From NCBI RefSeq assembly GCF_030699305.1, contig NZ_JAUYNB010000029.1, forward strand, positions 1 through 64,000: a stretch of 64,000 bases of DNA. Reading direction: 5' to 3'. This stretch comes from Novosphingobium sp. (GTDB taxonomy: Bacteria > Pseudomonadota > Alphaproteobacteria > Sphingomonadales > Sphingomonadaceae). Shown one piece after another: positions 35,736-44,785 of the stretch. Position numbers and translations under genes: made by a program. Numbering within the stretch: position 1 is the stretch's first letter; every line of letters starts with the position of its first letter. A model generated the notes under the pieces. It searched no databases. It saw nothing but the letters and a program-made list of their open reading frames with translations, and was not told the DNA's origin.

Positions 35736-37226
35736 ATGAACGCAATCACGCCCATCGATGAATGCCTCGACGTCCTGATCGTCGGCGCCGGGATTTCCGG
35801 CATCGGCATGGCCGTCCACTTGCGCAAGGACTGCCCGAACAAGAGCTTTGCGATCCTTGACCGGCGCGAGCAGCTGGGCGGAACATGGGACCTGTTCCGC
35901 TATCCCGGCATCCGGTCAGACAGCGACATGCACACGCTGGGCTTCGCCTTTGCCCCGTGGAAGCACGAAAAGTCGATCGCCGATGGCCCCGCGATCCTCG
36001 ATTACCTGAACGAGATCACCGCCGAATACGATCTGCGCCCGCATATGCGGTTTGGCCAGAAAGTGATCGCGGCGGACTGGGACAGCGATACCGCCCGCTG
36101 GACCGTGACGACCGAAACCGCCGACGGAACGCTGGCCCGCGTGCAGGGCCGGTTCCTGTTCCTGGGTTCGGGCTATTACGATTACGATGATCCCTATGAT
36201 GCCGGGTTTGCCGGGCGCGACAGCTTCAAGGGGCAGATCATCCACCCGCAGTTCTGGCCCAAGGATTTCGACTATACCGGCAAGAAGATCGTGGTGATCG
36301 GATCGGGCGCAACCGCCGTTACCATCGTCCCGTCGATGGCGCACGGCGGCGCGGGCCATGTCACGATGCTGCAACGCACCCCTACCTGGATGGCCAGCCG
36401 CCCGGCGCGCGACGGCATTGCCAATGCGCTGCGCAAGTTCCTGCCGGAAAAGGTCGCCTATGCAATCACCCGCGCCAAGAATATTTTCCTGCAGGACCTG
36501 ATGTTCAAGCGCGCCCGCAGTGCGCCGGACAAGGTCAAGGATTACCTGACCAACCAGGTGAAGCAGAACCTGGGCGACAATTACGATCCGCAGGCGTTCA
36601 CCCCGCCTTACGATCCGTGGGACCAGCGCCTGTGCCTGGTGCCCGACGCCGATTTCTTCACCGCGATCAACCAGGGCAAGGCCTCGGTCGTGACCGATCA
36701 TGTCGAATGCTTTGACGAAACCGGGATCAAGCTGAAATCCGGGCAACACCTCGATGCCGATGTGATCATCACCGCGACGGGGCTGAAAATGGTCTTCGCG
36801 GGCAAGATCGCGTGCAGCGTCGATGGCCAGTCGATCGATTTTGCCCAGACGTTCTATTACCGCAACTGCATGTTCTCCAACGTCCCGAACATGGCCGGGG
36901 CGTTCGGCTATCTCAACGCGTCGTGGACGCTGCGGGTGGACATCATCGGCGATTACCTGACCCGGCTGCTCAACGCGATGGACGCCAACCACGTCCAGAT
37001 TGCCGTGCCCGCCCTGCCGGACGAGCAGCGCCCGGATGAGGATGACGTGTTCGATTTCTCCTCCGGCTATATCCAGCGCGCCAAGCACATCATGCCGCGC
37101 AACGCCCCCACCCTGCCGTGGCGGCTCAATCAGGAATACCGCAAGGACAAGCAGGACATGCGCCACGCCCCGATCGACGACGGCGTCATGCAGTTCCGCC
37201 GCGTCCGCGCCAAAGTGGATGCGTGA
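35736..37226 (+). CDS. Flavin-containing Baeyer-Villiger-type monooxygenase
   Basis: The 496-residue enzyme has an FAD Rossmann motif (VGAGISGIGMAV near residue 17), an NADPH Rossmann motif (VIGSGATAV near 190) and between them the Baeyer-Villiger fingerprint FxGxxxHxxxW as FKGQIIHPQFW (near 165). It should use NADPH and O2 to oxidise ketones or heteroatoms; the substrate is unknown. A ribosome site (ggggggag) lies just upstream. It starts after the divergent corA gene and ends 54 bp before the CinA-like gene. Confidence 0.9.
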   Translation: MNAITPIDECLDVLIVGAGISGIGMAVHLRKDCPNKSFAILDRREQLGGTWDLFRYPGIRSDSDMHTLGFAFAPWKHEKSIADGPAILDYLNEITAEYDLRPHMRFGQKVIAADWDSDTARWTVTTETADGTLARVQGRFLFLGSGYYDYDDPYDAGFAGRDSFKGQIIHPQFWPKDFDYTGKKIVVIGSGATAVTIVPSMAHGGAGHVTMLQRTPTWMASRPARDGIANALRKFLPEKVAYAITRAKNIFLQDLMFKRARSAPDKVKDYLTNQVKQNLGDNYDPQAFTPPYDPWDQRLCLVPDADFFTAINQGKASVVTDHVECFDETGIKLKSGQHLDADVIITATGLKMVFAGKIACSVDGQSIDFAQTFYYRNCMFSNVPNMAGAFGYLNASWTLRVDIIGDYLTRLLNAMDANHVQIAVPALPDEQRPDEDDVFDFSSGYIQRAKHIMPRNAPTLPWRLNQEYRKDKQDMRHAPIDDGVMQFRRVRAKVDA

Positions 37227-37280
37227 ACAGACCGAAAGCCCCCTTGCGTAATGGCGAAGTTGCCGTAACGCTTGGGGCCT

Positions 37281-38042
37281 ATGGCTGAAACATCACGCAT
37301 CTGGACCGCCGCAGTGCTGGTCATCGGGGATGAAATCCTCTCCGGCCGCACGCAGGACAAGAACGTCACGCAGATCGCCGCCTGGCTCAACGTCCAGGGC
37401 ATCCGCCTGCGCGAAGTGCGGATCGTGGCCGATGACGTGGATGCCATTGTCGAGGCGGTGAACACGCTGCGGGCGCGCAACGATTACCTGTTCACCACCG
37501 GCGGAATCGGCCCGACCCACGATGACATTACCGTTGATGCGGTCGCCCAGGCGCTTGGCGTGGGCGTGGTGATCCACCCCGATGCCCGCGCAATCCTGGA
37601 GGGCTACTACGCCGCGCGCGGCGGACTGAACGACGCGCGGCTGCGCATGGCGCGGGTGCCGGACGGGGCCAGCCTGATCCCCAACCGGATGTCGGGCGCG
37701 CCGGGGATCCAGCTGGGCAACGTTTACATCATGGCCGGTGTGCCCAGCATCACCGCGGGAATGCTCGATGCGCTGACCGGCACGCTCGAAGGCGGGCTGC
37801 CGGTGCTTTCGGCAACGGTCGGCTGCTGGGTCGCCGAAAGCGAGATTGCCGACCTGCTGGCGACGACGGAACGCCTGCACGACGATTGCCAGATCGGCAG
37901 CTATCCGTTCTTCCGCGATGGCCGCGTCGGCGCGAATTTCGTGATCCGGTCGACCAGCGCGGACATTCTGGCCGATGTCAGCACCGCGCTAATCGCCGGA
38001 CTGACCGCGCAGGGACGCGATGCGGTGGCAGGTGGCATCTAG
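37281..38042 (+). CDS. CinA-like molybdopterin-binding domain protein
   Basis: The 253-residue protein consists of a MoCF/CinA N-terminal domain: LVIGDEILSGRTQDKN near residue 13, TGGIGPTHDDITVDAVA near 70 and a GAPGIQLGNVYIMAGVP segment near 140. The nicotinamide-deamidase domain of full CinA is absent. In many alphaproteobacteria this short form stands alone and its role is unclear. The ATG at 37281 is used; a TTG 9 nt earlier is in frame. Confidence 0.88.
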   Translation: MAETSRIWTAAVLVIGDEILSGRTQDKNVTQIAAWLNVQGIRLREVRIVADDVDAIVEAVNTLRARNDYLFTTGGIGPTHDDITVDAVAQALGVGVVIHPDARAILEGYYAARGGLNDARLRMARVPDGASLIPNRMSGAPGIQLGNVYIMAGVPSITAGMLDALTGTLEGGLPVLSATVGCWVAESEIADLLATTERLHDDCQIGSYPFFRDGRVGANFVIRSTSADILADVSTALIAGLTAQGRDAVAGGI

Positions 38043-38583
38043 GATAGCCGCCACGGCGCTGGCGGCGCTGGTCCTGCCGGCCTGCGCTTCGCCGCAGCCG
38101 GACGTGCTGGACCGGTTTGAGGCGACCCTGGCGGCGCATGACAGCGCCACCGCAGCACTCGGCAGCTGGTGCGCGCAGCACGGCATGGCCAGCCCGGCCC
38201 GGATTACCGCAGCGGTTCTGCCCGGCGGAATGCGGACCGATCCGCCCGACCTTGCCGCGCTGCTGCAACTCGATGCGCCGCCCGGCTACCGCCATGTCCG
38301 GCTCAGCTGCGGCGGGCGGGTGCTGTCAGAGGCGCATAACTGGTTCGTGCCGCAACACCTGACCCCGGCGATGAACGCGGCGCTGGCCGCCAGCGATGTG
38401 CCGTTCGGCAAAGTCGCCGCGCCGCTGCGCTACACCCGCCAGCGCCTGTCCAGCCTGCGCGGGGCTGGCCCCGGTTGTCCGGACGCCACGATCCTGACCC
38501 ACCGTGCGCTGCTGCGCCTGCCTGATGGCGCGCCGCTGGCGCTGCTCACCGAATGCTACACGGCGGCCAACCTGCGCCGCTGA
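38020..38583 (+). CDS. Chorismate-lyase-like putative lipoprotein
   Basis: This 187-residue protein has a signal sequence with a lipobox-like LPAC at about residues 19-22. The middle and end ([16 protein letters not shown], then [19 protein letters not shown], then [20 protein letters not shown]) follow the pattern of the chorismate pyruvate-lyase/UTRA fold. Export of such a domain is unusual, so the function is uncertain. The gene overlaps the CinA-like gene by 23 bp. Confidence 0.65.
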   Translation: MRWQVASRIAATALAALVLPACASPQPDVLDRFEATLAAHDSATAALGSWCAQHGMASPARITAAVLPGGMRTDPPDLAALLQLDAPPGYRHVRLSCGGRVLSEAHNWFVPQHLTPAMNAALAASDVPFGKVAAPLRYTRQRLSSLRGAGPGCPDATILTHRALLRLPDGAPLALLTECYTAANLRR

Positions 38584-38596
38584 CGCGCAAACGAAA

Positions 38597-38624
38597 GGGC
38601 CGGAAAGGTTTCCCCTTCCGGCCC
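38597..38624. terminator. Intrinsic terminator of the rplK-rplA operon
   Basis: GGGCCGGAA pairs with TTCCGGCCC around a short loop. On the minus strand it is followed by TTTCGTTTG, and it lies 26 bp after the rplA stop. It may also end transcription of the converging lipoprotein gene. Confidence 0.8.
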
Positions 38625-38649
38625 GTTCATTGCGCTGGTCGCGACTGGA

Positions 38650-39351
38650 TCAGGCGCCGTGGATTTCGGTCAGGTCAACCTTGATCCCCGGACCCATCGA
38701 CGAGGTCAGGCCGATCTTGCGGACATACTTGCCCTTCGCGCCAGCCGGCTTCGCCTTGACGATCGCATCGACGAACGCGTCGAAGTTGGCTTTCAGCTGT
38801 TCGTTCGAGAACGACAGCTTGCCCAGACCGCCATGGATGATCCCGGCCTTTTCGACGCGGAACTCAACCTGGCCGCTCTTGGCAGCCTTGACCGCTTCGG
38901 CGACGTTCGGGGTAACCGTGCCCAGCTTCGGGTTCGGCATCAGGCCCTTGGGGCCCAGCACCTTGCCGAGACGGCCAACCACACCCATCATGTCCGGCGT
39001 GGCGATCACGCGGCCATAATCGAGGTTACCGGCCTGCATGTCTTCCAGCAGGTCTTCGGCGCCAACCTTGTCGGCCCCGGCGGCGAGCGCCGCTTCGGCC
39101 TTGTCGCCGCGTGCGAACACGGCAACCTTGACGTCCTTGCCGGTGCCCGAAGGCAGCACGACCATGCCGCGCACCATCTGGTCGGCGTGACGCGGGTCAA
39201 CGCCCAGGTTCAGCACAACTTCCAGGCTCTCGTCGAACTTGGCGCTCTTGAGATCCTTCAGCAACTGGATGGCATCATCAACGCCATGGAGCTTCTGGTT
39301 GTCGCCCAGCTTTTCAACGAGGGCCTTCTGCTTCTTGGTTTGCTTGGCCAT
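38650..39351 (-). CDS. rplA: 50S ribosomal protein L1
   Basis: This 233-residue protein of the large subunit forms the L1 stalk and binds 23S rRNA. The start [16 protein letters not shown] and the family motif [20 protein letters not shown] are plain. It follows rplK by 4 bp in the usual rplK-rplA order. In many bacteria L1 represses this operon by binding its own mRNA. Confidence 0.98.
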   Translation of the reverse strand: MAKQTKKQKALVEKLGDNQKLHGVDDAIQLLKDLKSAKFDESLEVVLNLGVDPRHADQMVRGMVVLPSGTGKDVKVAVFARGDKAEAALAAGADKVGAEDLLEDMQAGNLDYGRVIATPDMMGVVGRLGKVLGPKGLMPNPKLGTVTPNVAEAVKAAKSGQVEFRVEKAGIIHGGLGKLSFSNEQLKANFDAFVDAIVKAKPAGAKGKYVRKIGLTSSMGPGIKVDLTEIHGA

Positions 39352-39355
39352 GATA

Positions 39356-39787
39356 TCAGCCCTCCACAACCTGGAGGCCCATCGCGCGAGCGGAGCCTTC
39401 GATGATCCTGGTGGCGGCCTCAAGGTTGTTGGCGTTGAGGTCGGCCATCTTGGTCTGGGCGATTGCCGCCAGCTGCGAGCGCTTGATTTCGCCGGCCGAG
39501 ATCTTGCCCGGTTCCTTGGAACCCGACTTCAGACCGGCAGCCTGCTTGATCAGGTAGCTGGCGGGCGGGGTCTTGGTGACGAACGTGAACGAGCGGTCCG
39601 CATAGACGGTGATGACCGTTGGGATCGGCATGCCCTTTTCCAGATCCTGCGTGGCGGCATTGAACGCCTTGCAGAATTCCATGATGTTCACGCCGCGCTG
39701 GCCCAGTGCCGGACCGATCGGCGGCGAAGGCGTGGCCGAGCCAGCCTTCACTTGCAGCTTGATATAGCCTTCAATTTTCTTGGCCAT
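39356..39787 (-). CDS. rplK: 50S ribosomal protein L11
   Basis: This 143-residue protein binds the GTPase-associated centre of 23S rRNA. The start [16 protein letters not shown] and the segment [18 protein letters not shown] are diagnostic. The ATG at 39787 has a strong AAAGGAGG ribosome site. It follows nusG and precedes rplA. Confidence 0.98.
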   Translation of the reverse strand: MAKKIEGYIKLQVKAGSATPSPPIGPALGQRGVNIMEFCKAFNAATQDLEKGMPIPTVITVYADRSFTFVTKTPPASYLIKQAAGLKSGSKEPGKISAGEIKRSQLAAIAQTKMADLNANNLEAATRIIEGSARAMGLQVVEG

Positions 39788-39843
39788 GAATGGCCTCCTT
39801 TCTTCCTGTTGGACCGGACGGACCGGCCCGCAGAGTGAGCGGT

Positions 39844-39957
39844 GAAACGGCGGCCCGAAAGCCGCCTCCCGCATGGAATCGCCGTGGCAGAGCCAAAGCG
39901 AAGCGGCGCGCGTAGGCGAATACGCACACCATTGCAACTGCCGGGTTGCCCCGGCGG
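39844..39957 (-). promoter_or_regulatory. nusG-rplK leader with two hairpins
   Basis: This 174-bp gap holds two stems. One (gccgggttgccccggc on the plus strand, near 39941-39956) follows the nusG stop. The second (ggcggc paired with gccgcc around tttcgg, near 39847-39865) is followed on the minus strand by gtttcacc. They may weakly attenuate transcription or form the leader of the rplKA mRNA. Confidence 0.4.
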
Positions 39958-39961
39958 GTTG

Positions 39962-40498
39962 TTACTTGGACAGTTCGACGTGCTCGAAGTCCAGCTCGAC
40001 CGGGGTGGCCCGGCCGAAGATCGAGACCGAAACCTTGACCCGGTTCTTGTCGAAATCGAGTTCCTCGACCACGCCAGAGAAGCTGTTGAACGGCCCGTCG
40101 AGCACCTTGACCGAATCCCCGATCTCGTAATCGACACTGACGTGCTTTTTCGGTTCGGCCGCAGCGGCATCGCGCGCGCCGAAGTAGCGCGCCGCCTCAC
40201 GGTCGGTGATCGCCTGCGGCTTGCCGTTGGGACCAAGGAAGCCGGTGACTTTCGCCGTGTTCTTGACGAGGTGATAGACGTCATCGTTCAGCGTCAGCTT
40301 GGCCAGCACGTAACCGGGCATGGTCTTGCGTTCGACCTGAACCTTCTTGCCGCGCTTGACCTCGGTCAACGTCTCGGACGGAACCTCGACCGCTTCGACC
40401 AGCGCTTCCAGACCAAGGCGTTCCGCCTCGGCCAGAATCGAATCGCGGACCTTGTTTTCGAAGCCCGAATAGGCGTGGATGATATACCAGCGAGCCAT
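39962..40498 (-). CDS. nusG: Transcription termination/antitermination factor NusG
   Basis: The 178-residue protein has the NGN domain (MARWYIIHAYSGFENKV to about residue 110) and a KOW domain (about 125-178: VKVLDGPFNSFSGVVEELD). It binds RNA polymerase and couples it to Rho or the ribosome. The start at 40498 matches the family. The gene follows secE by 22 bp in the standard order. Confidence 0.98.
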   Translation of the reverse strand: MARWYIIHAYSGFENKVRDSILAEAERLGLEALVEAVEVPSETLTEVKRGKKVQVERKTMPGYVLAKLTLNDDVYHLVKNTAKVTGFLGPNGKPQAITDREAARYFGARDAAAAEPKKHVSVDYEIGDSVKVLDGPFNSFSGVVEELDFDKNRVKVSVSIFGRATPVELDFEHVELSK

Positions 40499-40520
40499 GT
40501 GTCTCTCGTAACTTTCGAAA

Positions 40521-40715
40521 TCAGGCCAACGACAGCAGCCAGCGCACGACGGCGCCGAACAGCGAATCCACGCCAAGGAAAAACAGGGCGAGAATCACCA
40601 TCAGGATCCCCACGAAGATCGCGGTTGTGACGGTTTCCTGACGCGTCGGCCATACGACCTTGCGTGCTTCCGCCTGAACCTGGCGCATGAATTCGCCGGG
40701 ATTGAACTTGGCCAT
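40521..40715 (-). CDS. secE: Preprotein translocase subunit SecE
   Basis: The 64-residue protein has the amphipathic helix with EARKVVWPTRQET (residues about 16-28) and one membrane helix (about 32-52), the short single-helix form found in most bacteria. It is part of the SecYEG channel. It stands directly before nusG. Confidence 0.97.
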   Translation of the reverse strand: MAKFNPGEFMRQVQAEARKVVWPTRQETVTTAIFVGILMVILALFFLGVDSLFGAVVRWLLSLA

Positions 40716-40848
40716 GGCTACTGAGCCTGTGCTGTTGAACGAAAAAACTCAAACCGTCTGCCGCGCCGGGAACAGCACCGCCCCGGCGCCCTTAACACGG
40801 GCTGCCGGGGTGGCAAATGTTCTCCGATGTCGGAAGACACTCGCGCAC

Positions 40849-42354
40849 TTAGCTATCGCGCGGCGGTTTTGCAAGCTTGGCCAGGAATGTGCCCGGCGCG
40901 CGCTTCACGATCACCGCCCCCTTGGGCAGGCTGGCAGGTTCATCGCGGCCAATATACCACAGCCAATCCGCCTCATAGGCCGGACCATAGCGGGCCAGAT
41001 CGATCGGCTTGGCGCGATAGCGCAGCAGGCGGTGATAGGGGTCGCGGAAAAACGGCCCGCCCTGCCTGATCGAAATCATGTGCACTTTGGGCAGCGCGAA
41101 GTTCGAATTGTTCAGCGCATCCAGCCGGACGATCGACCACGCGCCGACGTGCTCCTGCGGGTTGTAGCCCCACTCGCGGCGTTCTGTCACCACCAGGCTG
41201 GCGATGCGCGCGCCGCGCGGCAGGTCCTCGATCATGGTCAGCAGCCGGGTGGTGTGTTGCGATTCGCGAACCCAGTCGGCGGTCGTCAGCCCCAACCGGC
41301 CCAGGAACAGCACCGGAGCCAGCAGCAGCAGCCAGCGCGGCGTGCGCCAGGCCAGCGCCAGACAGCCGACCATCAGCCCGGTATAGATCATCCGCGCGTC
41401 GACCAGATCGCCGCCGAAGATGTGGCGCGGCATGACCAGCGCCAGCGCCAGCATCGCAATCGCCGCCCAGCCCAGCCGCCCGTCAAACCGGCGCAGGCAC
41501 AGCGAGCCAAACAGGATCAGCCCGATCAGAATGACACTGGCATAATCCAGCCATTCGATCTGATCCTTCATCGCCTGTTTCCAGATCGACCACTTGTACG
41601 TCAACGCATGGGCGCCATAGGACGCCAGTTCCCTGGTCCCTTCGCCCGCGAACAGGGTGGTTACGAACGGTGCCATCAGCGGCCACGGGGCCAGGAACGG
41701 CCGCCAGCTTTTGTCGCGGTGCCATTCATAGCCGAATACCATCACGCCCAGCGCGCCCCAGCCCGACACGTGGCACAGCCACACGCCCAGCCCGATCGGC
41801 ACGAACAGCGCCTCGCGCCAGCGCTTGCCTTCCAGCCGCACCCACAGTGCAAACGCAATCAACGCGCCCGCCAGCGACAGTCCGAAATTGAGGAACCCCA
41901 GCAGCATGGCCGGCGACCAGATGAAGCACAGCGCCAGCAGGGTGCCCACCCCGATCCGCCGCCGCAGGGTCCATTCCACCGCGATGATGCCAAGGCCTGT
42001 GGACAGCACGGTCAAGGCCACCACAATCCGGCCGGCGGCTTCAAGCCCGAACAGCTTGGCAAACGGCCAGATCAGCAGATCCGCGCCGAGGTTGCCCATC
42101 AGATACCACTGAAAGCCATAATACTCTTTCAGAAACGGGCTTTCCGCCCGGTCCAGCATGATGTGATAGCGGGCCAGGTGGGCCGGATAATCGACCATCT
42201 GCGGATACCGGGCGAGCAGCACCGGCAAACAGGCCAGCACGGCCAGCGCAATCGCAAACCACAGGCTTTGGCGCGGGGAAACTTCGCCCTTCAGCCACGA
42301 CAGCCGTGAAACACCCCGCATACTGAACTGCTCGGCGGGAGGTTCGGCGTTCAT
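40849..42354 (-). CDS. Multi-pass membrane protein of unknown function
   Basis: The protein has about 501 residues. Some ten hydrophobic helices run from about residue 30 to 380, and a soluble C-terminal domain of about 125 residues follows. The pattern (VDYPAHLARYHIM near the first loop, then helices, then a soluble tail) recalls GT-C-type glycosyltransferases or polymerases of exopolysaccharides, but I see no catalytic motif that settles it. The start ATG 42354 (MNAEPPAEQF) excludes translated tRNA sequence upstream. It lies between tRNA-Trp and secE on the same strand, a place usually empty in this cluster. Confidence 0.75.
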   Translation of the reverse strand: MNAEPPAEQFSMRGVSRLSWLKGEVSPRQSLWFAIALAVLACLPVLLARYPQMVDYPAHLARYHIMLDRAESPFLKEYYGFQWYLMGNLGADLLIWPFAKLFGLEAAGRIVVALTVLSTGLGIIAVEWTLRRRIGVGTLLALCFIWSPAMLLGFLNFGLSLAGALIAFALWVRLEGKRWREALFVPIGLGVWLCHVSGWGALGVMVFGYEWHRDKSWRPFLAPWPLMAPFVTTLFAGEGTRELASYGAHALTYKWSIWKQAMKDQIEWLDYASVILIGLILFGSLCLRRFDGRLGWAAIAMLALALVMPRHIFGGDLVDARMIYTGLMVGCLALAWRTPRWLLLLAPVLFLGRLGLTTADWVRESQHTTRLLTMIEDLPRGARIASLVVTERREWGYNPQEHVGAWSIVRLDALNNSNFALPKVHMISIRQGGPFFRDPYHRLLRYRAKPIDLARYGPAYEADWLWYIGRDEPASLPKGAVIVKRAPGTFLAKLAKPPRDS

Positions 42355-42386
42355 CGGCTCAAGTCTGTTAGGGGGCGGATAGCGCC

Positions 42387-42462
42387 TGGCAGGAGTGGGG
42401 GGACTCGAACCCACGGCCCTCGGTTTTGGAGACCGATGCTCTACCAACTGAGCTACACTCCT
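42387..42462 (-). tRNA. tRNA-Trp (anticodon CCA)
   Basis: The minus strand forms a full 76-nt cloverleaf: acceptor AGGAGTG/CACTCCT, D arm AGCTCAGTTGGTAGAGC, anticodon loop CTCCAAA with CCA, T arm with GGTTCGAGTCC, and encoded CCA at 42389-42387. tRNA-Trp upstream of secE-nusG is the common bacterial arrangement. Confidence 0.96.
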
Positions 42463-42561
42463 GCGGGCGGATGCGGCCTCTATCGCGCCGCGCGGCCAAT
42501 AGCAAGGCGGCGGGCGGATTTATTCTCCCGGCCGGCGCGCGGGTCTGCTAGCGTTGCTGCC

Positions 42562-43356
42562 GTGCACGCCCCCGCCGCCCCGCAACCGCTCGATCCGGAC
42601 CTGCTGCTGCTGGCCTATCGCAGCGGTGTGTTCCCGATGGCCGATACGCGCGACGACCCGGAGGTGTTCTGGGTGGAGCCGCGCCAGCGCGCGATCCTGC
42701 CGCTCGATGGGCTGAAAGTGTCACGTTCACTGGCCCGCACGCTGCGGCGCGGCAAGTTCCGCGTCACCTGCAACGCCGCTTTTGCCGAAGTGATGGCCGG
42801 ATGCGCCGCACCGCGCCGCGAAACCGACGACACCTGGATCAGCGGCCGGATCACCGCCAGCTACCTGTTGCTGCACCAGCTGGGTCAGGCCCATTCGATC
42901 GAGTGCTGGCAGGATGGCGCGCTGGTCGGCGGGCTCTACGGCGTGGGGTTTGACCGGGTGTTCTGCGGCGAATCGATGTTCAGCCGGGTGCCCGATGCGT
43001 CCAAGGTGGCGCTGTGCTGGCTGGTCGCGGCGTTGCGGCAGGCGGGCGTGGTGCTGCTGGACTGCCAGTTCATGACCGAACACCTCGCCTCGCTGGGCGC
43101 GGTGGAAATCACTCAGGCGGAATACCTGGTGCGCCTGCGCGCCGCTCAGAGCGCGACCGATGGCGCCGCGGCAGCGGGCGCGCTGGGCGATGCAGCGGGC
43201 GACGGGCTGGCCGAAGGCTTGGGTGCAGGGGTGGCAGGCGTGGCAGGGGCCGCAGGCGCGTTGCCCGATGGCTTTGCCGCACTGCTGGCGGCAGCGGCGG
43301 GGTCTTCCTCTTCGCCGGGGAACTTCATCGCGCAGTCCTTGACCCAGACGTCATAG
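42562..43356 (+). CDS. aat: Leucyl/phenylalanyl-tRNA-protein transferase
   Basis: This enzyme of about 264 residues adds Leu or Phe from charged tRNA to N-terminal Lys/Arg, marking proteins for ClpAP. Signatures are DLLLLAYRSGVFPMAD near the start, FWVEPRQRAILPLDGLKVSRSL, GLYGVGFDRVFCGESMFS and DCQFMTEHLASLGAVEI. The start is taken as GTG 42562. After about residue 200 a Gly/Ala-rich tail of about 65 residues runs on; its bases are antisense to the end of the DUF2155 gene (overlap 43146-43356). Confidence 0.9.
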   Translation: MHAPAAPQPLDPDLLLLAYRSGVFPMADTRDDPEVFWVEPRQRAILPLDGLKVSRSLARTLRRGKFRVTCNAAFAEVMAGCAAPRRETDDTWISGRITASYLLLHQLGQAHSIECWQDGALVGGLYGVGFDRVFCGESMFSRVPDASKVALCWLVAALRQAGVVLLDCQFMTEHLASLGAVEITQAEYLVRLRAAQSATDGAAAAGALGDAAGDGLAEGLGAGVAGVAGAAGALPDGFAALLAAAAGSSSSPGNFIAQSLTQTS

Positions 43357-43790
43357 ACCGGATGCTCGACCACGTTGAGCGAAGGCGAATTCCTGAACAG
43401 CCAGCCGGAAAACACCTTGCGCCATTGCAGCGGCTGATCGGCCCCGGCCCGTTCCTCGATAAACACCTGCACGAACGCCCCGGTTTCGGCCGGACTTTCC
43501 CACGGCAGGGTCCGCTCGCAGCTGGCCAGCCGGACCACGACGTTGCCGACGCGGCGCGATTCGCCCGGCTTCAACACCAGGTCCTGGGTCAGGTTGTTGC
43601 GCTTGTTGAGCAGGCCGAGCGTGGCGACCCGGTCTTTTACCGGCGTGCCATATTCGCTTTCCACCACGGGTGCGGCGACCTGATCGGCCACGGCCTTGGG
43701 AATGTCGGTCGCGGCAGGCTGCGCGTCATCGCTGCCGCCCGAACAGGCGGCCAGCAGCAATAGTGCGACAGGGGCCAGCGCCCGCTTCAC
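43146..43790 (-). CDS. DUF2155 domain lipoprotein
   Basis: The 214-residue protein has a lipoprotein signal (LLLLAACSGG). The DUF2155 domain spans about residues 55-150 (VATLGLLNKRNNLTQDLVLKPGE, CERTLPWE, WLFRNSPSLNVVEHPVYDVWVKDC). A tail of about 65 residues is made of Ala, Pro and Ser. That tail is encoded opposite the aat C-terminus. The function of DUF2155 is unknown. It lies 3 bp downstream of the NDUFA12-like gene. Confidence 0.85.
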   Translation of the reverse strand: MKRALAPVALLLLAACSGGSDDAQPAATDIPKAVADQVAAPVVESEYGTPVKDRVATLGLLNKRNNLTQDLVLKPGESRRVGNVVVRLASCERTLPWESPAETGAFVQVFIEERAGADQPLQWRKVFSGWLFRNSPSLNVVEHPVYDVWVKDCAMKFPGEEEDPAAAASSAAKPSGNAPAAPATPATPAPKPSASPSPAASPSAPAAAAPSVAL

Positions 43791-43793
43791 GCC

Positions 43794-44234
43794 TCAGGCG
43801 TCCGGCGCAGTCGCAAGTTTGTCGCCATCCGGCGACCAGGATTCATAATCGCCGGTTGCCGCCGCACGCTTGCCGCCGCGTTCCAGCGCGCCTTGCGGGC
43901 GATAGGCCGCCTGCGTGCCGGTGGCGTTGGGGGTGAAATCCACTTCCCAGATCCGCGCTGCGGGCAGGAAGCTTTCCGGCACGCCGTCAAAAGTGCCGTG
44001 CAGCCAACCGTGCCATTCCGCCGGAACCCGGCTGGCGTCGTTCGCGCCGTTGTAGATCACCCAGCGGCGTTCGCTGCCGCCGAACGGCTGGCCCGCCGCA
44101 CGGCGCTTTTTCGCGCGGTAATACTTGTTCCCTTGCGCGTCGGTGCCAACGTGTTGGCCGGTGAACGCGCTGTTGAGCATGGTGCCAATGGTGGCGCCGT
44201 CCCACCAGGTGAAGATCTTGCCGAGGATTCCCAT
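43794..44234 (-). CDS. NDUFA12-like NADH:ubiquinone oxidoreductase accessory subunit
   Basis: This 146-residue protein has the NDUFA12 pattern: GKIFTWWDGATIGTML, VGTDAQGNKYYR, RRWVIYNGANDASRVPAEWHGWLH. In alphaproteobacteria and mitochondria this small protein is a supernumerary subunit of complex I in the inner membrane. It is first in a compact pair with the DUF2155 gene, as seen in other alphaproteobacteria. Confidence 0.93.
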   Translation of the reverse strand: MGILGKIFTWWDGATIGTMLNSAFTGQHVGTDAQGNKYYRAKKRRAAGQPFGGSERRWVIYNGANDASRVPAEWHGWLHGTFDGVPESFLPAARIWEVDFTPNATGTQAAYRPQGALERGGKRAAATGDYESWSPDGDKLATAPDA

Positions 44235-44302
44235 GCGCGCCGCCTAGCCGAATTGCAGCGCGGGGGAAAGGGCCGGTGCAGGCTTTTTGCGCGCCGAGCG
44301 CA

Positions 44303-44785
44303 TTACCAGCTGACCTTGTCGCCGGGTTTCAGCCCCAGCTCAGCCGCGCGTCCGCCGTTCAGTTCCAGCACCGCGATCACCAGCCCGACCGACCGCAGCG
44401 GGCTTTCGTCATACGGCACGGCATTGGCGGCGATATTGCTGATCCGCCCATCGACGCCCACGAAAATCAGATCGAGCGGAATCACCGTGTTGCGCATCCA
44501 GAAGCTGGCCCCGCGCGGCGGGTTCATCGGGAAGATCATCCCTTCGTCCGCGCCCATCGCGGTGCGGAACATCATCCCGCGCGCCTGTTCCTGCGCGGTG
44601 CGGGCCAGTTCGACGTGAAATTTGTGAACCTTGTCGCCGCTGGTGACGGTCAGCGGCACGACGGTCAGCCCGGACACCGGATGGGCCGAAGGCGCGGTCT
44701 GGGTCGAACCCGGCGCAGCCTCGCCCGAATTGGGCGTGCAGGCCATGAGTGCCAGCAGCGCCGCCGTGATCGCCAGTCTCCGCAT
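44303..44785 (-). CDS. DUF192 domain lipoprotein
   Basis: This protein of about 160 residues has a lipoprotein-type signal (LLALMACTP). The DUF192 domain follows, with FHVELARTAQEQARGMMFR, MIFPMNPPRGASFWMRNT and PLDLIFVGVDGRI. DUF192 proteins are exported and of unknown role. ATG 44785 is preferred because it lies in the overlap with the recX stop, suggesting coupling; an ATG one codon earlier (44788) is possible. Confidence 0.88.
   Translation of the reverse strand: MRRLAITAALLALMACTPNSGEAAPGSTQTAPSAHPVSGLTVVPLTVTSGDKVHKFHVELARTAQEQARGMMFRTAMGADEGMIFPMNPPRGASFWMRNTVIPLDLIFVGVDGRISNIAANAVPYDESPLRSVGLVIAVLELNGGRAAELGLKPGDKVSW

Noticed and set aside
40687..42309. Plus-strand frame of 540 codons
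   Set aside because: It lies opposite the membrane protein and secE. Its Gln/Arg/His-rich composition is typical of the antisense of high-GC coding sequence.
42388..42447. N-terminal extension of the membrane protein through the tRNA
   Set aside because: The extra 31 residues are a translation of tRNA-Trp and its flank, a common artefact.
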